A stretch of DNA of 64,000 bases from Terebella lapidaria (Eukaryota; Annelida; Polychaeta; Terebellida; Terebellidae): contig OX424564.1 in the NCBI GenBank assembly GCA_949152475.1, positions 10,602,001 to 10,666,000 of the forward strand, written 5' to 3'. Numbering within the stretch: position 1 is the stretch's first letter; every line of letters starts with the position of its first letter. Of the stretch, positions 13,361 to 26,619 are shown one piece after another. The notes beneath the pieces were generated by a model. The model searched no databases and was not told where the DNA came from. It saw nothing but the letters and a program-made list of their open reading frames with translations. The translations under genes and the position numbers were made by a program.

Positions 13361-15419
13361 ATAAACATAGCCAAGAGACATACAAGCAGACCACATTCAA
13401 GATGCTATAGGGCCAAATAACTAGAATGGTGTTTCAAAGTCGCCTATCCTTTGTGGGAGCAAACGTACATGAAATACAGTTCGATACAGTAGAGTTTTTT
13501 GCTTGCCAGTGTACTTTGAATTTTAAAAAAATCGGTTTTGTTCCCTCGAGAGACCTTAGGTATTGGTTCCACGTTATTCAGTAAGTTTAAGTTCACATGA
13601 ATTTATTTTTTATAATTTACATACTACAACATTGTAACTCAGGTATAAAAAGGAGTCCAAAGGCTGAAAAAGTTTATAAAACAAAGTACAATGTTGAGTC
13701 ACATGAATGTTTTCACTGAAATCCCCCTGAAAGATCCCAAAAATGTATTGGGCTGGAAATGGCTCAGAACGTACAGTACAGTATGTATAAACCTATTACC
13801 GTCAACGCACATGAAATGCTTTCAGACCAGAACGTGTTTTAGCCAACCCATCAGAGAATCAGAATGGGAACCATGTTTAGACCGGACACATGCAACAAAA
13901 CTAATACTATGTTCACACCTAATAGCGCTATGAGAGCGCTATCCTCATATATTCCTCGAAATATTCCTCGAATATTCCCCTCTGAATAAAAACAAATAGA
14001 ATATTCCCCGCCGAATATAAACGCGTATTTCCCAAATGACTTCAGTCATGTGCCTCCACCAGTCAGGTGCAAACCTGTGAATGGATATTTCTCAAATGTT
14101 GTCACGACCCCTGGCGAATGTCTGTCAGCAGTGGTGAGTGTCGGATTTGACAGACGACAAACAACATGGATAATATCCAGCCTGTGGATAATGTCCAGCC
14201 TATGCGGTTCAGGATTCTAGTCAAGGAGAAACTCACCAATCTAGTCGACAACAAAATTGCATATTCCCCGTTTGATCATACAATAATTTATAAATATGAA
14301 AAGGATGAATGAAGAAATGGATAATAGATTGGGTTTGGCCGCGAGATCCTGGTTGATATCGGTACCTTACTTGTAGCTCAACTAATAAACCCAGACGTCG
14401 ACACACAGTGAGACAACAACACCAATATCCATATTGGCCAATTTCTGTCATAAATAGCTGACATTTTTCAAATAAAGTTAGGAAACATATCTCCCCCTTG
14501 AATATCTTTTGATTTTTTTAAATTGTAGAAGGATTTCGCTGTAAATTTCAAACACAAAAGTGTGGACGGATGATGGCGTAAGAGAAAGAGGACGGGCATA
14601 ACCCTACTACATTTAGTTTATCCTGGGTTATCGGACAATAGGTGCCTAGATTATGACCAACGTTGCCTTACAATTATTCTTATCTCAAATCAAACGTTCT
14701 CCACACGCCAGATATATTATAGACTCATTGACTTCTCTGTAAAATAATGGTCATTTACCTAAAATAGGTCATGACCTAGTACGCCATAAACTGATATTTA
14801 CAATAAAGTGATATTGCCGATTATGCGTGGAAATACCCTCGGGTAACTGGATTTACATGGAAGTTTTTTAACATCAATGTATCGATTGAGAGTCGTAGAT
14901 CATTCCCTGAATTATTGACCTTCCACCCTGTCCCTCTCTGTGTGTGTCTAGAGTCGCGGAGTGTTGCGTTGGCTGTGAAGTTATGTACCATAAAAGTATT
15001 CAATGATTTCTCGGGTACTTGGAAGATATTGCACTATAAAATGGGAATCGAATTTTACAGAATACAGTGATTGAAAACCCCGGGTTGTCACTTTTGGTTT
15101 TTCCATTATGTATTACGTTTGAACTTGTAACACCCCTAATACCACGACTCACTGCAGCAAAACCACACCAGTCAGCAGAAACAATCAAATTCAACGGATG
15201 CTCAGTGTTCACCTGAGAATCAACAGCGTTACCAGAAGACAAATGGTGAAAGGCTTATGTCATTGAATGTCACATAAAGTTCGAATTATTGGTTGAAGGA
15301 CAATACAGTTAACAAAAAATTTGCTTAAGAATGGTCTCTTCATTCCCCAGTCATTCGCATTATGTAGTGTTATCAATTATATGCTACCAAAATTCAAGGT
15401 TCATCCCAGGTGCACAAGT

Positions 15420-15560
15420 TTCCATGATATTTCAGGTGCTAACTGAATGGACTCTCAGATATTGCAAAGACTCTTATTTGAATTGGAGTTGAGTCTTGAT
15501 TTATCTTGATATTCACGTTTTTCTCAGTATCAGAACACAAAGAGGTGAGCAGGTGGTATT
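15420..15560. repeat. Dispersed repeat family R, copy 3 (degraded)
   Basis: It shares the TGATATTTCAGGTGCTAACT, TTGATTTATCTTGATATTCA and GAGGTGAGCAGGTGG segments with copies 1 and 4 but is the most diverged copy. Confidence 0.4.
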
Positions 15561-15800
15561 ATAAATTAGTGCTATTTTAGTGTATTATTAGCTGTGTATT
15601 CAACTTTCAAATATCATACCACATTCCAGGACTTGGTCTGGACTTGTGAAATTAGGTACACTCCAATACCGCATATTATGCACAGTGGAAAAGATACATT
15701 TATTTGCAATACGGATTCTAGTACATTTTTCTGTATCAGAACTATTGTGATTGACGTCTTAATGTCGGCCCGCCATTAAAACCTCATTTCACAATTTCTC

Positions 15801-15960
15801 AGGGCATGTGATATAAATACCTGGAGTTAATTCAGTGAGCTCACAGCTGTCGCATAGACCCGTTATTTATCTGCATGTCGCGGCTTGATTTATCAGGACA
15901 TTTATGTTGTTCTCCGTAACAGGACAGACCGAGGTGGAAATGTGGTGCCGCTGTGTCTAG
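15801..15960. repeat. Dispersed repeat family R, copy 4
   Basis: It shares GTTAATTCAGTGAGCTCACA, CATAGACCCG and TTTATCAGGACATTTATGTT with copy 1, then ACCGAGGTGGAAATGTGGTG. Its orientation matches the other copies. Confidence 0.55.
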
Positions 15961-18860
15961 GCAAAGCACAGTGAATATTAGCTTCGTGTGCGGCTCATAG
16001 ATAACATGGCTTTTCATCACTGACATGTTTGTGGATTCAACTGAAATGTGAAAATTGACACATTTGCATTTCACATCACGCATAGTGGCAAATAATCATT
16101 AATTTTCAATTATCCTATTTACATTCGTGTTTGCTTAGGTAATGTACAAGTGAGAAGATTGAATCCTACTGATAATTTGTTCAGTAACTGCATGCAATTG
16201 ATATATACCAATTGTCACCAGTTGTCTAGACATACACTGAATAATCAGTGTGATGTTTCATGTGATGAAATTTTGTTACTTCACATCAAACTTTCTCCAG
16301 AGCGTGGTCCCATGCGATATTACCATTTCACAAGTCCATCTGGGACTTACAGTATTTATTATGTAGTTTCTGAAAATAATTGGGGAAATTTGTGAGCAAT
16401 ATATCCTCTCAAAGTTGGTGGTAATAGATTGATACTTACATTCTATTATAAAGTTATATTCCAAACGTTTCACTCTAATGTAGCCACAGAACATTGTCTC
16501 AATATCATAGTAGTCTTGTAAACTATTCTACCCATTTCGTTATCATGGTGGATCTGATATCTCTATATTGGACTCGGAATGAATCTAGTGATTAAGGGAG
16601 TGAGGGCGGGATACTTAGTCCATGTCACAGTGTGTTTTATTACATTTGAGCAGGTCACTCGCCCGAAATTAGTTCATGCTATCAGTGGGGTCAAAAGGGG
16701 CTCATACATCTCCTTTAACTTCCAACATATGGCAAATAATCTTGCTGACCTTTAGTCATTGGAAAACAAGACCATTATTGTGATATACGACCGTGGTCAT
16801 TATTATCAGTGTGTGGGCTTCACTATTACACGAGCCCCAGTGAGAGTAAATTATCATCAGAGTAACTTAATGTTGCTCCATGAGAGAAGTCTGATGTGAA
16901 GCGCACGAATGTGCACAAATGTCAGTTATATTATCATCATCTTGAAGCAACTAAAAAAAACACATTTTTTTCAAAAAATAATTTTAGCTCTGCACATCTA
17001 ATACAAAATAACATGTGCACAAATATTTTGACGATCACAATGCATCCTCGTCGTTTTTCCATCTGTTTGAACACACATTTTATACATTCTCTGTATATGA
17101 AGAAGCGAACTGTATCAATCAAACCCGAATGTAAACAACGTCCACACCCTTATCTCACTATCCTACTGCATGTTAATGAACAACCTGACCTGATCAACTG
17201 GTACATGGATTAAAATGAGCCCCTGAAGATGCAACGACTTGATTTCTTGTGTTTGCCATTTACATCTGTCACTTACACTGCATATTTTTTTTTGTTCCTG
17301 TTGGTTTACGGTTATCAGGTTCTCTTGTAGGCCAACTTGCGGTCTGACCTATAATTATTCTCGACATTTGTCGACAATTATGACATTATCTTTTTGGTGG
17401 CTGCAAACACACGCGAGACACACGTTTTCCCCTCATAACGACCTTGATATTTCAGTTTGGAACAAAGGAAAGACAAATTCATGTTACAGATAAAGCGATT
17501 GGATAAGTGAGACAGTGAGTTCAGTGATACTCGTTTGATGATGTGGGCCTTTGTTGTAAATTGCAAATGGTCATGGACCTAATGGCATCGTGCATACATT
17601 TATTTGGATCAGAACTGGCTCATTACATTAATTTCATGTATTACTGCATATAATGTTAGATGACAAGTCAATTGTTCTTGAAAAAATCACAAACTTGCCT
17701 GAGGACAACTGACAGAGTCAACATGCTAATATTTTTGTCCTTCAAGTAGCGTTCAGAGCACAACTTGAGTCAAAGGACGAAATTTAAGCTGGATGTTTCA
17801 TGTTAGAATAATAACACCAAGTCCTAGATGTGGACAACAGCTCCTCCTTTTGCATTATTTATTTCACACAATCTGGACGATATCAACAGAAACTGTCATG
17901 ATCTTTTTTTTGGAGAAAATGATAACATTGTAGTAAGATTGTGGTATTCTAAGTACCAACCCTAAACTAAACATTGTTCTGTCACATGGATTTTACATAA
18001 TCCATTCAAATGGATACAAGTTTCGTCATTTCTGTTTAGACAGATTTCACTCTATGTGTGGTAATCAGTTAAAGGGCAACTGGCTCATAAAATTATAAAA
18101 ATGTGCAGACAGTTACAGCAATATGCGTTTGCACAGCTGAGGCCACAAAGCTCAGAACATCGAACATCTAATCCCTGAATAATTGAGACACTGGTGGATA
18201 CACTGCACCATGCATAATGATGAGTTCTCTTCATTTCGGTGCAACGTTTATATGTACCGGATATGAAATAAAACGTTTAGATATAGTTGCATGAAGTATT
18301 TATCGCATTAGTTTGTTGACGTGCTGGTCATAGGTATTGGGTCACGCGAAAACAGTAGTTCTTTAGGTGCAATCAATGGACCCATCGGGCATGGCAGATA
18401 GAAGGCACCGTACTAATCTTTCAGAGACCCCCCCCCCCCACACCACACACCCTCTCTCTTGTCATTGCAGCTCATCTTATTGGCTATAAAATTGCGCGTG
18501 GTAGACATGCGTAGCACAGTTCTGATTTTCAGTGGCCTTGATTTGATATATTGGGCTATGAATTGAAAATCAAAGCTCATATAATGCAGTGACTAAAGCA
18601 GGGATGCACTGGTCATACTTCCGATAATGTTGTGTCTTGATTACATGAGTCGAACTGGGTATGCGCCCAATGTTTCGGTCCATAAAATCGGAATGATCCC
18701 ACAGCATGCTCTATCTCATACATTACGGCGTCTTTGACCTTCATTGGAAAATCACTGTGATGTGATGTATGACCATTGTGATTGTTATCAGACAATAATA
18801 AATGCTGAATGGCATGAGGGTATTACTGTGCAAACTTTGTGGATAAAGTACCATATTTGG

Positions 18861-19427
18861 TATACATTGTTATTTCGGATCACAGTTCGTTAATCCCATA
18901 TATTTTATTTCAATATCCAGACAAGCTTCGTTGGCTCTGAAAACTGGAATATATATGCTTGAATTTAAAAAAAAATGAGCTGCACTTTATTGACATTTTC
19001 TCATCGCTCAAGATACACAGGCATGGCCATACATCAATAGAAAACTTGCGTGCCACTTTTTTCGGACAGTAAGGACGGCCTACCAACAAATTCGTAATTT
19101 CCTGATGTAATACAACTTCAATCCACGTGATCTGATTTCCTTTTTTCTATACATTGTTATTTCGGATCACAGTTCGTTAATCCCATATATTTTATTTCAA
19201 TATCCAGACAAGCTTCGTTGGCTCTGAAAACTGGAATATATATGCTTGAATTTAAAAAAAAATGAGCTGCACTTTATTGACATTTTCTTATCGCTCAAGA
19301 TACACAGGCATGGCCATACATCAATAGAAAACTTGCGTGCCACTTTTTTCGGACAGTAAGGACGGCCTACCAACAAATTCGTAATTTCCTGATGTAATAC
19401 AACTTCAATCCACGTGATCTGATTTCC
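18861..19427. repeat. Tandem duplication of 280 bp
   Basis: The sequence 18861-19140 recurs at 19148-19427 (287 bp offset) with essentially one base difference. The junction is a short T-rich spacer. Such high identity means a very recent duplication or an assembly duplication. A longer minus-strand open frame across 19197-19595 runs through the copy but has no recognisable domain. Confidence 0.95.
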
Positions 19428-21219
19428 TGCCAAGTGGAATCTACATAATCCATACAAATGAATACAGCTCTCCTGATTTCGATTTACACAAATGTCACAT
19501 GACAAACTTTGCACAGATAAATGCCAACCTGGACACACCGCACATAAAAATGAGATGAAACACGCTGGGACAGATTGCAGGATATGCATTTGCATCGCCA
19601 GTGTTGCTAACCTCCGGATGAAATCATACCCCGGGTGTCGTAGTCATCCTGCTATGTTATCGTGTTATGAGTAATAACATATATTGTGCCGTCAATTCAA
19701 ATATTTGGTATCAGACCTGACTGCAGACTATATTTCAAATAACACAAATAAGGAAACAGCAAGTGTGAATTTGAAAAAAAAAACGACTACGACTAGTGAA
19801 TACAGGGTAACGACTTCATATGTCACGATCATAAAATAAATGATTTTATGGATGACCAAGAGTTAATTTAGAAATTAATGCACTTTAAAGATGGGTTCAC
19901 CAGCTTTCAACATGCCCGATAACGAACTTGTAGTAATTGTTATACATGTTAGCATGACAGTTCTCTTATTACTCAAGGAAAATTTGCATCACAAATACTG
20001 ACATTTCAGAATTTTATTCTGCACAGACTGCAGACTGAACTCTTCCCATTTCTATTGTTTCATGCAGACGACACTGTATCATTTAATGGCACCATTTCCT
20101 GTAGGTAAAACGACCTAATATCGACTGGTGTCTGTAGAATTTTGCACAGCATTGAGCTGATGACATTGGACACAAAAATTTGTTCTGCAAGACGCGCGCG
20201 AGGCCTGACTACAAAGGTGTTTTGGGATATACATGTCTAGCGAAGCTGCTTTGTGTCAACTACCTTACATCCAATACACCTGGCATGTCGCAATTCAGTG
20301 ACACTGACATCAAGCGTGGGACGTAACGTTTGTACTCACTGCATTATACTTTAGCTATTGGTATGAATGGTGTTCATGAAACGCTGCTAGGCTGTTTCAC
20401 AATTATGATACAGCCAAGATACCTTAGCAGATTACTTCAATAAAAGCTACCCCCATTACCATGGAACCCCACGGCACCGTCGGCCATAGTTCATCGATAC
20501 GTCTAGGCACAACGATAATTGTTACCATAAATCGAGACAAGAGAAAATAAATACTCACTTTAGGCCATCTCACTAAATTAGTCGTGAATATCTTACTGAA
20601 AGATGAATATACTAGACCTTTGACACTGGCCAAGACAGTAATATACACATGTTCCTGTAAATAAACGTTACTACATTTCTTGATGGATATATATATTCGA
20701 GTGAATTTATTCCTTGACAGGGCATGTAATATTTAAGTTATTTATTTTTACATTATTTCTACTCATGATCAGTGCCACTAATAAACTCCTTAGCGCATTG
20801 CAAGGGTCGTTCAGTTGCATTGTACTGCCTATAGCGAGCTGGCTGCCCCAGGCCACATTGGTTTATTCGACATACTGGTTAAAAAGCCATAAATACTAGT
20901 TCTAATATTTGATGACTCACTACCAACATCGAAATGTGTATACATCACCAAAACCAATCTTCAAGCGAACATAACGCATACAATGTAATAATTCTGTTAT
21001 ATGTTCCAAAATTCAGAAGATGATATTATCAAGCACAATGAGAAGAGAGCACTATATGCAAACGATATACCCATGTTTGTTGTCTCAATGTACACAATAA
21101 AGCTACTGACGTGTGACGTTAGGTCCCGCTATCAAACGATAATATATAAATGGATGTTTTATGTCCCCAGCGAATACAATCAAAATACGACATACACAAT
21201 GGAATGCAGTTTTAAATTC
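19428..21219. other. Non-coding stretch before copy B
   Basis: I see no gene, RNA or mobile-element end here. Open frames are short and lack domains. Copy B homology starts abruptly at 21220. Confidence 0.55.
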
Positions 21220-24091
21220 CAATGCTAGGTCACAATTGGGATATTCAAACACCCAGTAAATTGACACCCATTACACGATTGTTCTGCTGGGTGGAGTTAC
21301 CCCAAAAAATATGAAATAAACGATTCCATTTGATCCTGCTTTTAACATCATTCCATCTTTGTAGACGACTTATGTAGCTATGGTAAACAGGCAGTCTCAA
21401 TCAGCACATTATCCTTTCACGTAAATGCCTGGTGGGACCCGTAACCTTTCATTTATGCAGCACGGCCGGAAGAACATGTCCATGCACCCTGAAAATATCA
21501 GACATAATCATATCCTATATATGCATCCATGAATAATATTATGGGCGTGTGTGGGCAGCTGTGTCTATTATTTTATCTGTACCATAAATTGTTCTTGAAT
21601 CATGAAATATAAAATATAAATTTTATGTCTGAAGGAACGACAACTTAAAAGCCTTTGTGGATATTTATGTGAGTGGAATCACACTGCCAGTTTTTAGATG
21701 AACTGCTGTCGAATGTTGCTGACGCATGTATAAATTAAAACATTCATAGTAATAGTTGATATTATCAGAATTGATGTTCAGTTCACAATCATAGACATAT
21801 CTCAATGGATATTTTATTGTTTTGATAATTTTGAATGAAATGGTCCATTACCATTCAATTAGTGGTCCTTACAATTGGTAGGTTAGATGTAATCACGACA
21901 CTTTCGAATCTTTCTCACATGTTTCAAAATTCCCATGTGCGTCCTGAATTTTGTAATTATATATGACGTTCGTTGCACGTTTCGATTGTCATATCATGCT
22001 ATGTATTGTATTGAGCTTATTACGACAATGACAGAAACAATTTGACATTCGGAAAACTATGAGCAAATGGTATGCACATGTCGGAGGTTTCACCTGGTAC
22101 AATTCAGCACGCTTTATCGCTGATAGATTGGCAGGCATGTGTTCAACTCGCGTCTTATCACAATGCACCATCACTATATATGAAGAGCCCTTTCATGGAT
22201 TATTCCCCTTCACGAACACGTGCAATATCATTGGCAGTCCTGTTTTTGTGCTCGTATAAATCAGATCCAAGATCTTCTTATATGAGGTAGAAAAACCTAC
22301 TTCCATTTCACTTCTCGATAATTAATATTCAATGTTGAACCATTGCCATTGGACGGCCGTGAGATTTTGTGATGATTTAGAGGTCACATTAGACCTGATG
22401 AAGTCGGCATTGAAGATACTTCCTCTACAATTTTTTAGATTGGAAGTTGGGGATTGTTAAGAATCCTAATTTTTTCCACCAAGAGAATATGAAGAATGTG
22501 AGGAATTCGAATGTCCCTTTGCGCGTTTTCTATTTTCCGAGCATATGATGTGTTTGTAAAGTGATGTCCTATGTATTATTGTCTCATTGCATAAACTGAC
22601 ATGCACTGAACAATACATGAAATTACAGCTGCAGGGTGATTCATCACCAACAATAATATACCGTCCTTCTATGATATTTGATCAAGATACATTGCTACGA
22701 GTTCTAAGATGAAATAAGGAGATGAGTTAATCCCTGTCCCGGCGGAAACGTAGATTTGATTAGAAAATGGGAGAATGGCATAATACTGTTTCCTAGTTCT
22801 GAAAATGTTGAGTGAAATTGTATCCATGTTTGTGAAACTAACCATAACCATATTAACCCAAAGTTCCGGATGAGTATGGAAACCAAGAAATGTTGATCCC
22901 ATAACTTGGACTCCCTTTATGTTTTGATACGCTACAACACACCCTCTCATTCACCTCCGAATATCACGAACAACCCTAAATATATAATATGGTAATCGAT
23001 TTCGAGGATTGATTGATGGAGTGTCATCCAGGGTTTGTTTTTCTCGTCGAGCTATGATTTTATTTTCACATCGTTGTCACACATAGATATTGCACTAACG
23101 AATTTCATTTCCTTGATTCATACAGTTTATATACCATTTGCTCAAGAGAACCCCCAAGACGACATTCGCGCCGATAACCAATAATATATAAATCGATTGC
23201 CATGATGAACCGAAGACCCTGGGATTTTGCATACTTCACGCACCAGCGTTTGGATCAATTTGAATTTTCTATTTTAGATTTCCTTCAATGTAGAATGTGG
23301 TTAATAAATATTTTCTCCAAGACAAATGTACATGTAACTGCCTAGATAGCTGGTGGTCGTACCCCCCCCCCCCCCCGCCCTAAAATGAGAGAGAGAGAGA
23401 GAAGCAAGATGGGGAAGAGAGTAAATATATTGTTATCAGTGAATATCCAAATAATATAGAGATTATAATATGCGAGTTGAAGAGCTAGGCTAAATAAAAT
23501 GTAGATCTAGGCATAGTTCTATGACTTATTTAATTTAATTTAACTTTCGCCTAGCATCGAATCATGGATCGGTTCACATATTTAACTTCAACGGCTGCAT
23601 AGACTACTTTGCAGCTGGATGACCTTTCACTGGCGCGCATATCGTAGTTGGTTATATTATGGATCAACGCTACCCACTCCCTGGAACCAAGAATCCTTTA
23701 TACAGGCCGCCCTCGATCACCACACGACATTCACATCCAATAATCCCAGAAAAGTCTTCAGAAAGCACCCCGAATGGTCTCAGAGAATTTTCACAGGGGG
23801 CTTACGGTGCCCCCCGAACCCCCAGACTGCATTATGTTCTTTCCTCTTGACATCCTCCTTGTCATGTCTCACATGCATAGGGAATGTTGGGGTTTTATTA
23901 ATGCTTTGCTTCAATGTCATTGCTTGATTACTATTTGGATTTGTTCACAGCAATGAACATTCTACCAACCGAACTTCAATGTAGTTTCCTTATTCACTTT
24001 CAATGCAAACACGTACACAAAAAATGAGTTCCCATCTGGAAATGTTCCCCCAAAGGCAGTTATCCATACGTATACAGACAATGCATAACAT
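21220..24091. repeat. Segmental duplication, copy B, left part
   Basis: It is collinear with 28 to about 2990 of copy A at an offset near 21192. It is very similar over the first 2.5 kb and clearly more diverged afterwards. It ends at ATAACAT (24085-24091), which is duplicated at the far end of the inserted element (26159-26165). Confidence 0.93.
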
Positions 24092-26158
24092 CAGAAACCC
24101 ATAAGAGAGAGAAACATGCAACTATTTTCCACTGGAATAGGCTGTTTTCAAACCCAGCTAACTCTGGCTCAAAACATCCCATCAAACCATTTCTTATGTG
24201 TACTTGAAGCTAAAAGCTTTCTCTAGAATGATAGCTATTCAAAGTAGTTCAATATCATTTTGTTCTTACCATAATAGGCCTCCAATGAAGCATCCCTCAA
24301 CACAATTTCAAATCTCTTTCCAGTCAGTCGGGCATGTGTGTGTATGGGTATGAGGTCCTGAAGAGCCCCGATCAATACTCATGAATAATAATGACATCCA
24401 GAAAGCAGTCTCATTGGTTGAAGTATATTTACCGTAAGTCTGCACAGTATTTTCGTATGTTAGTTTTGTTTTCACTTGGGAAGACATTGCAAAGCCATTA
24501 AACCGAAGATTTATGACAGCCCCCTCCACCCCACTAGTCGATTTACATGACATAGAACTACCAGAACAGCCACTCTGTATGAAGTCTACCTGTGTATGTT
24601 TATAAAATGAAGTTGAACAGGCTATACACAGGGCCTGTTCTGAAGAAGGAGTTTGACTGAGTCTGGAAGAACTATAAAAGTTACAAATTGATGGAAGTGC
24701 ATAGATGTATGATATATGGACAAATACCAGTCCGTACCCCAAACATCCATAGGGTAGAATCTTTCTGAGTAAAAAGCAGTATATGTACATGGCTTGTGGA
24801 AGTGAAAATATGCAGCTCTCATACATGTATGTATTTGAATATTTTTTTTACATGGATATCAAATTTAGCTGGTAAATGAGGGCATGTCCTTCCTTTTCTG
24901 AACGGAACTGATTCCGTGAATATATTATTGTAGTGTTTGCACATGATCTGCGGAATTCCTCCAACCTCCTGCAATAAATCACTTGAGTATAAAGCTGAGA
25001 GTATTTGCGTGATCTGACTACTGCCACTGCTAATGACTCTGGATCTTCCCATAACCAGGTCAGGTTCAGGTCATGGGGGTGGGGGCGGTATCTAATCAGA
25101 CTAACGCAAATTATATGCTCACTGGTATTTATCTACATGTACCTTGATTAAGGCATGGCATAGATTTTCTTTTTTCCATCCTTCCAAGGCATCCCGCCCC
25201 CACCTTCCTACCCCCCCCCCCCTCCCACCGGAATGCCTTCAAGGAATTTTTCCACTACTGGTAAGAAATTATAATAGTATAAAACCCATTGTTTTTAGTC
25301 GGTCTCAGGGTCTGTATGAGAGCCCGAATTCAATGCAGACCATTAGCATGTGAACAGAAATACATAAGACCTTATGTATGGTCTTATGTATGGTCTTACG
25401 TATTTCTGATGTGAACAAGAGTCATCCAGGAATATGTAACATATTTAGTGTTTCGCAGATTTATTTAACATAAAGCAGAGGTACTGGTAGCAGCGATGTT
25501 CACCATCCAGATTTCAGGGGGCTGCACTGTTCCACATGCTTTGTGTGATCCACATTAAGGGATGTTTTACACTGTACTGCTGTGGCAGACTGAACCCATT
25601 GTATCACCTTAGCTGCCACCAGTCTATCAGACAGCCTAGTCAAGTTGGATGTCCCTCTGCATCTAAGTAACACATTCTAACCTTCAACATTGCTGGTCTC
25701 AATACCACCTGCTGTAATTACTCCTTTGAGTGGAGTGTGGGCCATAAAAAGTTTCAGCAATGAAACCTTTCCAGTGAGGGGGGCTTACCTCTTGTTTCTC
25801 CTTTCACGTGTCTGGAGCACGTGGACTGAGGCAGACCAGCAGCAGGCACATGGAGTATTGTTGATTCAATTTGCATAAGGGGAGGACTCTGGAACTCAGC
25901 CAAGTTTCATGACCGTACGACACAATGGGAAATAGGCTGAAAATTGGCTGACTGGGGTGCTAATTAACACCATATTGTGGCCTAGTAAGGACATAATCTG
26001 CCTTAACAAATGCTACCATACTGTAGAGGATATGTTCTTGTTCAAGGTGGACCAAAAATAATTCTACATTCGTGATTCTGACATAGTGTTTTACAGTTCT
26101 CAAAACAGCAGAAAACCGTGTTTTTCACTTGCATGTTTCTCTCTCTTATGGGTTTCTG
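24092..26158. mobile_element. 2.07 kb DNA transposon, non-autonomous, class uncertain
   Basis: The unit has perfect 30 bp terminal inverted repeats starting CAGAAACCCATAAGAGAGAG and is flanked by the 7 bp direct repeat ATAACAT. Copy A of the duplication lacks it near 2990, which fixes both ends. I find no transposase domain on either strand. A minus-strand open frame of 172 codons (24308-24826) has no recognisable motif. A short hairpin of TAAGACCATACAT units lies near 25366-25416. CAG termini are typical of hAT, but hAT makes 8 bp duplications, so the class stays open. Confidence 0.85.
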
Positions 26159-26228
26159 ATAACATATATACATGTCACAGTACATTGCAGATGTGATGCC
26201 GAACTTGTGGAAGATCTGCTCAATTTAA
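26159..26228. repeat. Segmental duplication, copy B, middle piece
   Basis: This short piece of copy B lies between two insertions and matches copy A near 2990-3055 (ACATTGCAGATGTGATGCCG and following). It starts with the right-hand ATAACAT duplication and ends in TTAA (26225-26228), the target of the next element. Confidence 0.9.
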
Positions 26229-26262
26229 AGATGGGGTTTACCCTGCGGTTTTTTGCAATAAA
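26229..26262 (+). repeat. Kolobok element left terminal inverted repeat
   Basis: It pairs with 43668-43702 with a few mismatches near the tip and near-identity from GGTTTACCCTGCG through TTTGCAATAAA. Confidence 0.9.
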
Positions 26263-26619
26263 ATGGATGAATACATCCAGTTGAACATTCTGAAATTTTC
26301 TCATAATTTATGAGCTCCTAATTAGTACATTGCAAGTGTTCCGATAATCAGCATTCTAATCAAATTACCCGCCTTTACGTTTATCCGCACGGGGGCGCAT
26401 GTGTACCGGAAATGACGTGTACTCGTGCAAACAAACTGGACCCGAGTTTGCCGTTCTTGCCTGCTTGAAGTGCTTCTGTGCTCACTTTGTTCGAGTGATT
26501 TTCACGTATTTGCTCTGATCTGTGCAGTTATCGACGTGTGGAAAGATGAGGAATGAGTACCTGCGTTTCGTTTGAAAGTGACATCAGTCAGATTTATTGT
26601 GAATCTTGGCAGCAGCCTA

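Larger units (their letters stand above)
13361..18860. other. AT-rich non-coding stretch with degenerate repeats
   Basis: No gene is recognised. Besides two copies of repeat family R it holds a tract of ATATTCCTCG/ATATTCCCC runs near 13945-14020, a GGTGGTAATAGATTGATACTTACATT motif at 16417-16442 and a poly-C tract near 18426. Blocks resembling ATTGGAAAACAAGACCATTA occur near 16752 and 18738. Confidence 0.55.

Noticed and set aside
19197-19595. 132-codon minus-strand frame as a gene
   Set aside because: It runs across one unit of the 280 bp tandem duplication and has no domain.
24308-24826. 172-codon minus-strand frame as a transposase
   Set aside because: No catalytic or DNA-binding motif, and cysteine/serine/tyrosine-rich content typical of a chance frame in AT-rich DNA.
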